Below are positions 1-6,983 of a stretch of DNA of 9,667 nucleotides, in pieces. The first letter of the stretch is position 1. Each line of letters begins with the position of its first letter. The position numbers were made by a program, and so were the translations under genes. The DNA lies in NCBI GenBank assembly GCA_002471375.1, contig DKPV01000091.1, positions 1 through 9,667 of the forward strand. The letters run 5' to 3'. The notes beneath the pieces were generated by a model. It saw only the letters and a list, made by a program, of their open reading frames with translations, was not told the origin of the DNA and did no database searches. This stretch comes from Flavobacteriales bacterium UBA7325. GTDB lineage: Bacteria > Bacteroidota > Bacteroidia > Flavobacteriales_D > Crocinitomicaceae.

Positions 1-591
1 TCTTCTACCAAATGGTTCAACATATGCTCAAGTTTTACCCCGTGTAATTTGTTATTCGTTTGGTCTCCCGGATGATTTTTTTTTTCCATTATCGAAATTT
101 AGTTCAACAAAGTTATAAAAATTTACTAGCTCAAACCCTTGCAAATCCTGCGAACTAAAAATTAATTTAAAAGATTGTTTGGAGATTAAATTTATTCTAC
201 CGCTGCCTTTACGGCGTCGATTACAATTCTTGTAACAGTGATTGATTTGCAAAGAAGAGGGTAGAGATAGGCTCGTTGATCTTCTGGCAACCCCCACTCC
301 GAAAGGATGTTTAAAGGGTCAATTTCTGTTTCGAGTAGATAATCCGCCGAAGAAATATAAATAATTACGGAAAATGACACGATCAAAAAGAAGCGTTCAC
401 AGCGGTAAATTTGTTTTACAATCGATTCAAGGTTTATTTGATTTTAATCATCTGTTTAGGGTTATCAAGCAATAAAAATAGCCTCAATTTTTTCAAATGC
501 CTTGGGAATTGCGGGAGGTTTGGAAAAGGGTAAGGCATTTGAAAATGCCTAAGATGTATGGGGGGATATAGATCAAGCCCTAAGAAAGCGA
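1..591. other. Region without a supportable gene
   Basis: I find no gene I can defend here. At the left edge two plus-strand frames are open: one ends with TAA at 45-47 (FYQMVQHMLKFYPV) and one runs to a stop at 116-118. Either could be the 3' end of a gene lying outside the window, but the pieces are too short to judge. On the minus strand a frame is open from about 440 to 192, with no ATG and only a TTG at 386. It would encode one hydrophobic stretch (FFLIVSFSVIIYISS) followed by a polar tail, and I recognise no family. On the plus strand, about 465-600, one frame reads like protein (SNALGIAGGLEKGKAFENA, a TAA, then DVWGDIDQALRKR), possibly a gene remnant. The region also contains the inverted repeats listed separately. 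Confidence 0.5.
490..550. repeat. Nested inverted repeats, possible terminator for the minus-strand barrel gene
   Basis: A perfect 14-base inverted repeat pairs TTTTCAAATGCCTT (490-503) with AAGGCATTTGAAAA (532-545) across a 28-base loop. The right arm also takes part in a second, compact hairpin: AGGCATTT (533-540) pairs with AAATGCCT (543-550). The word AAATGCC or its complement therefore occurs three times, and two mutually exclusive folds are possible. The structures lie 42 to 102 bases past the stop codon of the minus-strand gene at 592-1095. They could serve as its transcription end or protect its mRNA 3' end. There is no long T run on the minus-strand side, so a classical intrinsic terminator is only weakly supported. 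Confidence 0.5.
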
Positions 592-1095
592 CTAAAAGCG
601 ATAGCTGATTTTGAAGTTACCGTAAATGCTGAAGACCGCTTTTGGAAACTTACTAGCATGTTCTGCTGTGACCTTGCCGTTTGGAGAATAATTGGTTTGA
701 TAGGAAGGGCCAACATCTAATCCAAATGCCATTCGATTTCGGGTGAAATAAGTCAACCCTATAGGAAGATAAGTGATGTTCCTTTCTCCACCAGAAAGCC
801 GCGAATTAAATGTTGTTTTCACGCCAATATAGGGAACGAAACCTCCCAAGTAAATGGGTTTAAACATGTAAATTGTAGCGCCAGCTCCAACACCTAAAAT
901 TCCAAATCCAACTTCAAGACTTAGGCGTTGACGAATCAATCGTTCATACGAAAATCCGACATAGGTCCCTGTTCCCAGAGCGTTAATTGAAATGCTATTA
1001 TACCTTGGGGTGAATGTTACGCACGGCGGTTTTTCAGCGAGTGAAATGTTGCTCGAAAGCGTTATTAAAAGTACGGTGCAGATAAACTTTTTCAT
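592..1095 (-). CDS. Small predicted outer-membrane beta-barrel protein
   Basis: This 167-residue protein begins with a signal peptide: Lys at residues 2-3, a hydrophobic core to about residue 15, and likely cleavage after ...NISLA (residue 20). The mature part alternates short hydrophobic/aromatic segments with polar turns, for example YVGFSY, LSLEVGFGILGVGAG and YLPIGLTYF. It ends in NFKISYRF. A terminal aromatic residue on an alternating strand is the usual signal by which Gram-negative barrels are recognised by the BAM machinery. The size fits an 8-stranded barrel of the OmpW/OmpA-barrel or 'porin family' type common in Bacteroidota, but I cannot name a family. It appears to be a single-gene unit, with degenerate ACP sequence upstream and an inverted-repeat cluster downstream. 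Outer-membrane location is inferred; the specific function is unknown. Confidence 0.75.
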   Translation of the reverse strand: MKKFICTVLLITLSSNISLAEKPPCVTFTPRYNSISINALGTGTYVGFSYERLIRQRLSLEVGFGILGVGAGATIYMFKPIYLGGFVPYIGVKTTFNSRLSGGERNITYLPIGLTYFTRNRMAFGLDVGPSYQTNYSPNGKVTAEHASKFPKAVFSIYGNFKISYRF

Positions 1096-1193
1096 GATGT
1101 TCTAAACGAAGTTACGCATTAATTACGGATGGTGAAATGTTTTGTTTGGCTGTCAGTGATACTATTGACATACAATCGAAATGAGGTATATCG

Positions 1194-1304
1194 TTAATCG
1201 ATTCCAAGGTCATTTATAAACGAGGCGGTTCGGGTAATTTCGCTTTTTTTAATTCCAAATGAGTCGTGAATGATAGTTATTACTCGAATATCACATGTTT
1301 TTTC
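1194..1304 (-). pseudogene. Remnant of an acyl carrier protein N-terminal half
   Basis: One minus-strand frame, open from 1349 to a TAA at 1194-1196, contains DIRVITIIHDSFGIKK, then SEITRTASFINDLGID, and stops. This matches helix I, loop and the start of the prosthetic-group site of acyl carrier proteins. In that family the pattern is (I/V)xxIIxxxFG(V/I)xxxxI then xxxxFxxDLGxDSL. The reading frame ends exactly where the modified Ser would follow, so no 4'-phosphopantetheine could be attached. The frame has no ATG and overlaps the end of the ACP-like ORF at 1291-1455. In the next frame, LTIYLISIV follows the stop, which could be a frameshifted start of helix II. After that nothing ACP-like is visible through to the next gene. 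It is either a decayed second ACP gene or the frameshifted tail of a permuted ACP-like protein. Confidence 0.55.
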
Positions 1305-1455
1305 TAGAAATCGAATTGTCAGATTTTTGCACAACCTTCCACACCAAATCTAATAAATCTCCAACCGTTACAATTTTACTTGCGTCTCGATCGTCAATTT
1401 CAATTTCAAATTTGGTTTCAACATCATGAACGAGTGTGACTGCATCTAATCCCAT
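1291..1455 (-). CDS. ACP-like half protein lacking the phosphopantetheine serine
   Basis: This short ORF of 54 residues reads MGLDAVTLVHDVETKFEIEI, then DDRDASKIVTVGDLLDLVWK and a polar tail. It matches the second half of acyl carrier proteins: GxDSLxxVELVxxxExxFxIxIPDxxAxxIxTVGDLxxxV. ACPs carry growing acyl chains on a 4'-phosphopantetheine arm attached to the Ser of DSL. Here that position is Ala (LDAV), so ordinary carrier function should be lost. The preceding helix I is missing; the frame upstream has a TAA only three codons before the ATG. From memory, Bacteroidota have ACP-like proteins that begin with MGLD and run to roughly 80 residues, so this could be a shortened member of that group. 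It is divergent from the FKBP gene, with 75 bases between the starts. Whether it is still translated is uncertain; the intact motif spacing argues for recent descent from a functional gene. Confidence 0.6.
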   Translation of the reverse strand: MGLDAVTLVHDVETKFEIEIDDRDASKIVTVGDLLDLVWKVVQKSDNSISRKNM

Positions 1456-1530
1456 TTTATCAAATTATGATTTCTTATGACCGAATATAGTGGATTTATT
1501 TTTAACTTACGAATCGTAAAATTAAATCAC

Positions 1531-1983
1531 ATGAGATATATATTTTCCCTTCTATTACTTTCAGTTTTTCTATTGTCTTGCGCAAAGAAAAAATCCGAGA
1601 AACAAGCTGCCGAGGATGTGACTATTATACAGAATTACATTGCTGATAACAGTTTGCTTGCGAATTCGACAAGTTCAGGATTATATTATGTGCGCAATGT
1701 AGTTGGAGCAGGGGAAAGTTGCAATACTTTTTCTACCGTTACAGTGGCCTATAAAGGTTATTTCACAGATGGAACTGTTTTTGACGAAAGCCCGGCTGAA
1801 GGAATAACTTTTGGTTTGCAAAATGTGATTAAGGGCTGGACAGAAGGTATTCCTTATTTTAAAACAGGCGGAAATGGCATTTTGTTAATTCCATCTGCCC
1901 TAGGTTATGGTAGAAGTGGTCGTGGTTCAATTCCAGGTAATTCAGTATTGATTTTCGATATCGAACTGATAGAAGTACTCTAG
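1531..1983 (+). CDS. FKBP-type peptidyl-prolyl cis-trans isomerase, lipoprotein
   Basis: This 150-residue FKBP speeds cis-trans rotation of bonds before proline during folding of exported proteins. I start it at the ATG at 1531 rather than the in-frame ATG at 1477, because residues 1-17 then form a clean lipoprotein signal: MRYIF, a Leu-rich core, and the lipobox LLSC with Cys17 as the lipidated residue. A Lys-rich linker leads to the FKBP domain (about residues 60-150). The binding-pocket residues are all present: VAYKGYF, VFDES, NVIKGWTEGI, GYGRSGRGSIPGNS and LIFDIEL, so the enzyme is probably active. It should be anchored to a membrane and face the periplasm; Bacteroidota genomes carry many such lipoproteins. 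Its stop codon overlaps the stop codon of the convergent gene within CTAG (1980-1983), leaving no room for a separate terminator. Confidence 0.93.
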   Translation: MRYIFSLLLLSVFLLSCAKKKSEKQAAEDVTIIQNYIADNSLLANSTSSGLYYVRNVVGAGESCNTFSTVTVAYKGYFTDGTVFDESPAEGITFGLQNVIKGWTEGIPYFKTGGNGILLIPSALGYGRSGRGSIPGNSVLIFDIELIEVL

Positions 1984-2555
1984 GATTTACTTGTCACTTT
2001 TTTCAAGCGCTTGCTTGCCAATGTGCGAATTCTTTTGCCACATCCATTTGTTTCAAAATCGTTAAGGATTTTTTCATCTTCTGTTTGCGCAATAATGGTA
2101 ACTAATAAACGACTATCGTCAAATTTATTCTTGTAAGCCAAACATTCTTGATAGAATTCAAAGGTTAATTCGTCTTTTGTTAAACGTCTATTCAAGTCTT
2201 CACGAACGATTAATTTCTTCGTCCAATCTCCAAACTCAGCCAATTTTTCTTTTAATCCTTCAAATTGTTCATCCGTTAAAATTGGTGACAAATAAAGGCT
2301 ACGAACAGCCGATCCTGCCATTAATTGATGCTCATCTTCATGGGCCAAAAGTAAGTAATTTTCGATTTCCTTATCTGAAATTGATTTTTTAGATTCTAAC
2401 CAATTAATGAATGTATAATAGCGAAAGTGTTCGATATTTGCTTCTTCATCTTTTCCCGATTTTTCCAATTCTTCCAATTGTTCATTGAAGATTGTTTCAT
2501 TCAAAAAATTGAATTTAATCCATTTAGGGGTATATCCGAGTTTTGCTAATTTCAT
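1980..2555 (-). CDS. Hypothetical alpha-helical protein downstream of a radical SAM gene
   Basis: I do not recognise this 191-residue protein. It has no signal peptide or membrane segment and is rich in Lys, Glu and Leu, with long amphipathic helices throughout. The N-terminus (KLAKLGYTPKWIKFNFLNE) is followed by an acidic helix, a YYTFINWLES segment, and LLAHEDEHQLMAGSAVRSLY. That last stretch resembles a helical repeat (HEAT-like) turn, but no repeat period is clear. The C-terminus is basic (CGKRIRTLASKRLKKVTSKS). A cytoplasmic, mostly helical protein is likely. It begins 43 bases after the stop of the radical SAM gene on the same strand with no hairpin between them, so the two are probably co-transcribed and may act together. 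No start codon competes with the ATG at 2555. The 3' end overlaps the convergent FKBP gene by four bases. Confidence 0.7.
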   Translation of the reverse strand: MKLAKLGYTPKWIKFNFLNETIFNEQLEELEKSGKDEEANIEHFRYYTFINWLESKKSISDKEIENYLLLAHEDEHQLMAGSAVRSLYLSPILTDEQFEGLKEKLAEFGDWTKKLIVREDLNRRLTKDELTFEFYQECLAYKNKFDDSRLLVTIIAQTEDEKILNDFETNGCGKRIRTLASKRLKKVTSKS

Positions 2556-2598
2556 TCTTTGTGCTTATTTCAGATGCAAAGCTAGCCATTTTTTAGGT

Positions 2599-4827
2599 TC
2601 AGACAGCCAAAAGTCCATTCTCACGCAAAATGTTCATGGATTTAGAATACCAAAAAAGTTCAAAGTCGGGCTGCTCTTTTTCATAATCCATTTTCAATTC
2701 GGAAAATGAAAGTAAATTCTTATTCGTAACAGAAAGACTTGGCAAGGTTTTCAGCAACCAATCGCCGTTTGTTTTATCTAATTGAATCGTGACTGAATCG
2801 GCGGTTAATTGAAATTCTAAGCGTTGCATCTGCCAAGAGTCTCCTCTTTTAGATTTTGTATAGGTTTCTGCGAATGGTTGAGTTCCTAACCACAGAATTT
2901 TATGTGAGGGTTTTGTATTAAAAGGGGATGTTTCAGCTAAACATGCTTCGATATAATTCGGTTTTACTTTTGTTCGAGGAATATTAAAATCAAACCACTC
3001 TTGTAGAGGCAATTCAAAGCCAATATCGTGCATATAGTTATAGAGTGATTTTTTTAAGCCAAAGCTAAAAGCACCGTGATCAATTCCTGTTTTATCCTCA
3101 AAATCAATGTCGTTATTTGCAAAAGTAATCGACTGATAATTTGGGGTAACGCCATATTCACTCGGATTAATACCAATTGGACTATGTGCGGTTAATGCAA
3201 ATTGATGCCAAAATCCAGATTGAATAATTCCTAATTCGAATAGTTGCCGAACCATTTCAAGACTATCGATTGTCTCCTGTTCGGTTTGAGTAGGGTATCC
3301 ATACATGAGGTAGGAGTGAACCATGATTCCGGCACTTGTCATATTTCTTGTCACACGAGCAACCTGTTCAACAGTGACCCCTTTGTCAATTAGTGTGAGT
3401 AAACGATCTGAAGCAACTTCTAGTCCACCCGATACTGCTATACACCCGGAAGCTTTTAAAAGAAAGCAGAGATCTTGAGTGAAGCTCTTCTCGAACCGTA
3501 TGTTCGTCCACCATGTGACAGTGAGATTACGTTTGATGATTTCTATTGCAAGGGATTTCATCAACGCAGGAGGAGCCGCCTCGTCTACAAAATGGAATCC
3601 GTATTCACCTGTTTGAGCAATAATTTCCTCCATTCGATCTACAAGAAGCTTTGCTGCAATAGGCTCATATCTTTTTATGTAATCAAGTGAAATATCACAG
3701 AATGTGCATTTGCCCCAATAACACCCATGAGCCATCGTTAGTTTGTTCCATCGACCATCACTCCACAAACTATGCATCGGGTTTGCAATCTGAATTACAG
3801 AAATATAGGATGTAAGCGGGAGGTCAGAATAATCTGGAGTACCGATGTCTTCTTGCTTGTAATCGCTCTTTAATGTCGTGTTGAGGTATTCAACCTTATC
3901 ATCAATAAGTTTGAAGGTGCGTTTAAATTCTTGCGTTTCTTCCTCTTGAATTACATTCTTGTAGACTAACTCAATGGGAAGTTCACCATCATCGAGCGTA
4001 ATGAAATCGAAGAATTCAAATACCCGTCTATCGGTTAAAGATCGAAGCTCAGTATTTGGAAAACCACCTCCCATAGCTATTTTGATCTCTGGATAATTCT
4101 CCTTTATGTATTGAGCACAACGAAATGCGCTGTAAAGATTCCCAGGAAAAGGAACCGAAAAACAAACTAGTTTGGGTTTGATTTTTAATATGTGCTCTTC
4201 CAAAAGAAACAGCGTAAACTTATCTATGACAGTGGGGTGTTCGTTTAGTTCTGCATAGAGCTCTTCAAAGTCATTAGCACTTTCTCCAAGTCGTTCTGCG
4301 TAACGGCTAAATCCAAAATTGTCATCAATACATTCGATAATGAAATCAGATAGGTCTTCGAGATAGAGCGTAGCGAGATGTTTCGCTTTATCCATGGTTC
4401 CCATATTCCCAAAGGCCCAGTCTAAGTTTTCTAGTTCATTAAACCTTGATGCTTGAGGTAAGAAATCATGAGAGCAAATCTGTCTTCCGAGTGTGTTATT
4501 CTTACCTTGAAGAAAAGCGATTACAGCATCAATCGTTGAAACGTACTTGGATTTCAGCGCTATTATTCTTTCTGAATTGTCAGAAAATCGGTCTTCATTC
4601 TCTTCCGCAAGTTCAAATAAGCTTTCCAATCGATAGGCGGAGAATATTTCCAGAATCACTTCTATTCCCAAGTCTACTTGAAATGAAGTTATCCCTTTTG
4701 TGTTGAGAAATCCTTTTAGATAGGAAGTCGCAGGATAGGGCGTGTTCAGTTGCGTAAATGGCGGTGTAATGAGGAGTAGGTCTCGCACGTTTTCGTCTAA
4801 AAATGATTCATTGATCCCATGGTGCAA
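2599..4827 (-). CDS. B12-binding-type radical SAM protein with a CX4CX2C cluster motif
   Basis: This protein of about 742 residues belongs to the radical SAM superfamily. These enzymes use a [4Fe-4S] cluster and S-adenosylmethionine to generate a 5'-deoxyadenosyl radical. The N-terminal part starts with DLLLITPPFTQLNTPYPAT, typical of B12-binding radical SAM proteins. It includes a Rossmann-like segment (about residues 218-262: CFSVPFPGNLYSA, then IKIAMGGGFPNTEL). The usual cobalamin DxHxxG motif is not visible, so B12 binding is unproven. The radical SAM core (about 364-590) contains GCYWGKCTFCD with Cys369, Cys374 and Cys377. This spacing is CX4CX2C instead of the usual CX3CX2C. Other core landmarks are FHFVDEAAPP (412-421), SGGLEVASDRLLTLIDKG (466-483) and MVHSYLMYGYPTQT (502-515). 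Residues 590-742 form an uncharacterised C-terminal domain. The substrate is unknown. The frame has no ATG start: TTG at 4827 or GTG at 4788 are the choices (see the small ORF at 4797-4862). It probably forms an operon with the following 191-residue gene. Confidence 0.88.
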   Translation of the reverse strand: MHHGINESFLDENVRDLLLITPPFTQLNTPYPATSYLKGFLNTKGITSFQVDLGIEVILEIFSAYRLESLFELAEENEDRFSDNSERIIALKSKYVSTIDAVIAFLQGKNNTLGRQICSHDFLPQASRFNELENLDWAFGNMGTMDKAKHLATLYLEDLSDFIIECIDDNFGFSRYAERLGESANDFEELYAELNEHPTVIDKFTLFLLEEHILKIKPKLVCFSVPFPGNLYSAFRCAQYIKENYPEIKIAMGGGFPNTELRSLTDRRVFEFFDFITLDDGELPIELVYKNVIQEEETQEFKRTFKLIDDKVEYLNTTLKSDYKQEDIGTPDYSDLPLTSYISVIQIANPMHSLWSDGRWNKLTMAHGCYWGKCTFCDISLDYIKRYEPIAAKLLVDRMEEIIAQTGEYGFHFVDEAAPPALMKSLAIEIIKRNLTVTWWTNIRFEKSFTQDLCFLLKASGCIAVSGGLEVASDRLLTLIDKGVTVEQVARVTRNMTSAGIMVHSYLMYGYPTQTEQETIDSLEMVRQLFELGIIQSGFWHQFALTAHSPIGINPSEYGVTPNYQSITFANNDIDFEDKTGIDHGAFSFGLKKSLYNYMHDIGFELPLQEWFDFNIPRTKVKPNYIEACLAETSPFNTKPSHKILWLGTQPFAETYTKSKRGDSWQMQRLEFQLTADSVTIQLDKTNGDWLLKTLPSLSVTNKNLLSFSELKMDYEKEQPDFELFWYSKSMNILRENGLLAV

Positions 4828-4862
4828 GCATCACCTAATTCTTCGCAGGTCATTGTTTTCAT
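4797..4862 (-). other. Short ORF overlapping the radical SAM start, possible DUF1059-like or leader fragment
   Basis: This 21-codon ORF reads MKTMTCEELGDAC, then TMGSMNHF, and stops at 4797-4799, inside the first codons of the radical SAM gene in another frame. The opening residues resemble, from memory, the start of small DUF1059-type proteins (MKTMTC..LGGAC). The later residues do not. The stop follows a run of five T on the coding strand (plus-strand A at 4799-4803). One additional T would join this frame to the radical SAM frame, giving ...MNHFLDENVRDLLLITPP with a normal ATG start. It is therefore either a tiny leader, a relic of a neighbouring gene, or the real N-terminus of the radical SAM protein split by a one-base change. 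Confidence 0.3.
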
Positions 4863-5005
4863 CAGTTTCTTCTTTTCGAGTTAAAGTATTGAAATACAGT
4901 AATACTCAAAGATATAATTTTTAGGCCTTTCTATCTTCCTTAAGATTACTTTAACTGATTCATTATTCGTACGTTTATAATCCAGTTAATACAAAATCTA
5001 ACCAA

Positions 5006-6967
5006 ATGAAAAAATCACTACAAAACATCCTTAAAAAATCGATGTTATTGCTTCCGCTGCTTGCAGGCGCAATAAACCTGAATGCCCAAACCTATACATT
5101 CACAAACTGTGGAGTAATTGGAATGGATGGTCCAACTCAAGGAGAAGTTACTACTGAATATGGTGGTACAAGTCTTAACGGATTAGTTACAATAAATACA
5201 CAAGGAATTCAGGAATGGATTGTGCCAACTACTGGAATGTATAGTATTGAAGCGAGAGGTGCTCAAGGAGGTTATGCTCTCACGAATGTGCTTGCTTACG
5301 GAGGTTCTGGAGCAATTTTGAAAGGTGAAGTTATGCTTACTGCCGGTCAAACTATTTTTATTGCTGTTGGTCAATACGGTGGAAGTAGTAACGTGGAATT
5401 TGTAGGTAATGGTTCAGATGAAGGCGCCGGTGGTGGTGGCTCATTTGTAGCCGTTGGTGCTACTTTAGCTACATCTACGCCGCTTGTTGTAGCCGGCGGC
5501 GGAGCAGGAGGAACTACCTATTACGATAGTTATGGCTTCAATGCTTCGACGTCTAATACTGGTGTTAGCGGTAACACTGGTGGAGCTGGTGGAATTGGTG
5601 GCTTAGGCGGAGATAATGGAAGTGCAGGAGGTTCTTATTTCTCATCAGGAGGAGCAGGATTTTCAGGAGATGGACAAGCTGGAATGGGTGGTTTCGGAGG
5701 AACTGCCTTTATCAATGGTGCCATTGGAGGAATTGGCGGAAACTCAAATTTAGGTTTCGGTAATTCGAATGATAGAATAGATGGTGGATTTGGTGGCGGT
5801 GGATCCGCAAGAGGAAATACGCACTGCGGCGGAGGCGGCGGAGGTGGATATTCTGGCGGTGGCGCTGGAGGATCTGATGCTCCTGGTCGTCATGGTGGAG
5901 GAGGCGGTTCCTTCATGGAAGCTACTGCAATCAATGTATCAAGCTCTGATGGATTGTACAATGGGTCTACGACGCATAATGGTTCTATTGTTAACTTGAA
6001 TAGCTGGAACTCAGGAAATGGAACTATAATAATTACAGCTCTTTGTATTCCTACATCGATTACTCCAGATCTAGCTTTGCTTGCTGCGATTACTGGAGAT
6101 TGTTCTGCAGCGATGCCAACAGCTCCGACAGCTTCGACGAACTGTGGTGGATCATTCAATGGTGTTCCAGATGTAACTTTCCCGATTTCAACTCAAGGTA
6201 CTACTGTTGTTACATGGACATATAATGATGGTTCAGGAAATGTAACGACTCAAACTCAGAATGTCATAATTACGGATACTACATCACCGGCTCCAGATAG
6301 TGCATCTTTAGTGGATATTGAAAACCAATGTTTGGTAACATCATTAACAGCACCGACTGCAACTGACAATTGTTCAGGTGCGATTACCGGGACTCATGAT
6401 GCTACTCTGCCAATTACAGCGGGTGGATTAACAGTAGTTACTTGGACATTCGATGATGGTAATGGAAATACTAGCACACAAACGCAAAACGTCATCAACC
6501 AAATAGTTGATGTTGGAGTTACTGAGACGGGAGGTGTATTGAGTGCTGATGCGCTTGTTTCAGGATACCAATGGCTAGATTGCGTTAGTAATTACGCAAT
6601 TATACCAACCGAAGTAAACCAGACCTACGCACCTTCAGTAACAGGAAATTATGCTGTTGAGGTAACTACGAATGGCTGTATAGATACTTCGGCGTGTATT
6701 TTGGTCGATTTCTCTGGATTTATTGAATTAGGATCAGATCAATTGACGCTATACCCGAATCCTTCGCATGACGGATCATTCCAAATTGAATTTGATGGGT
6801 TGATTGAGTCTATTCAAATTGTAGATATGCTTGGAAGAGAAATCGACTTTGAATTTGACTTAGCTACGAATAAGGTAAATACTGAGTCTATTGAAAATGG
6901 AAACTACCTAGTTCTTATTCATACGGACAAAGGAACAGCTACAAGAGAGTTAATCCTTATAAAATAA
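5006..6967 (+). CDS. Secreted glycine-rich protein with HYR-like repeats and a T9SS sorting domain
   Basis: This 653-residue protein starts with a signal peptide (two lysines, LLLPLLAGAI core, cleavage near ...LNAQ at residue 28). Residues about 30-345 form a glycine-rich domain: a beta-strand frame (WIVPTTGMYSIEARGAQGG, GAILKGEVMLTAGQTIFIAV, PLVVAGGGAGG) with long Gly-rich insertions. These include seven Gly in a row at 275-281 and five at 297-301. The pattern matches the glycine-rich domain of ALK/LTK-type receptors and its bacterial relatives. Two HYR-like repeats follow (about 352-424 and 430-498), each with a TAPTA(S/T)xNC segment, a TTVVTWTYNDGSGN-like strand and TQTQNV. An Ig-like segment (500-568) has paired Cys. 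The end (575-653) is a type A T9SS sorting domain: LYPNPSHDGSFQIEF, IVDMLGREI, GNYLVLIHTDKG, RELILIK. It should be exported, moved through the T9SS and attached to the cell surface or released. It is probably an adhesin or matrix protein; the ligand is unknown. It stands alone and ends at a strong hairpin. Confidence 0.9.
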   Translation: MKKSLQNILKKSMLLLPLLAGAINLNAQTYTFTNCGVIGMDGPTQGEVTTEYGGTSLNGLVTINTQGIQEWIVPTTGMYSIEARGAQGGYALTNVLAYGGSGAILKGEVMLTAGQTIFIAVGQYGGSSNVEFVGNGSDEGAGGGGSFVAVGATLATSTPLVVAGGGAGGTTYYDSYGFNASTSNTGVSGNTGGAGGIGGLGGDNGSAGGSYFSSGGAGFSGDGQAGMGGFGGTAFINGAIGGIGGNSNLGFGNSNDRIDGGFGGGGSARGNTHCGGGGGGGYSGGGAGGSDAPGRHGGGGGSFMEATAINVSSSDGLYNGSTTHNGSIVNLNSWNSGNGTIIITALCIPTSITPDLALLAAITGDCSAAMPTAPTASTNCGGSFNGVPDVTFPISTQGTTVVTWTYNDGSGNVTTQTQNVIITDTTSPAPDSASLVDIENQCLVTSLTAPTATDNCSGAITGTHDATLPITAGGLTVVTWTFDDGNGNTSTQTQNVINQIVDVGVTETGGVLSADALVSGYQWLDCVSNYAIIPTEVNQTYAPSVTGNYAVEVTTNGCIDTSACILVDFSGFIELGSDQLTLYPNPSHDGSFQIEFDGLIESIQIVDMLGREIDFEFDLATNKVNTESIENGNYLVLIHTDKGTATRELILIK

Positions 6968-6983
6968 GGATTGTATACTAATG

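Noticed and set aside
52..297. Minus-strand 81-codon ORF
   Set aside because: Composition is unlike the neighbouring genes (Lys/Asn/Ser runs, no domain pattern), and it overlaps another weak frame. It is probably chance.
1477..1530. Upstream ATG of the FKBP gene as the start
   Set aside because: It would place 18 polar residues before the lipoprotein signal peptide; the ATG at 1531 gives a standard N-terminus with lipobox LLSC.
4951..4977. Possible Bacteroidota promoter before the secreted protein (TACGTTTA resembling TAnnTTTG)
   Set aside because: The match is imperfect at the final base and no convincing -33 TTTG is found at proper spacing, so I do not list it as a feature.
5781..6159. 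Overlapping ORFs on both strands within the glycine-rich coding region
   Set aside because: They are shadows of Gly codons (GGN) read in other frames, giving Val/Ala/Glu- or Pro-rich products with no start or context support.
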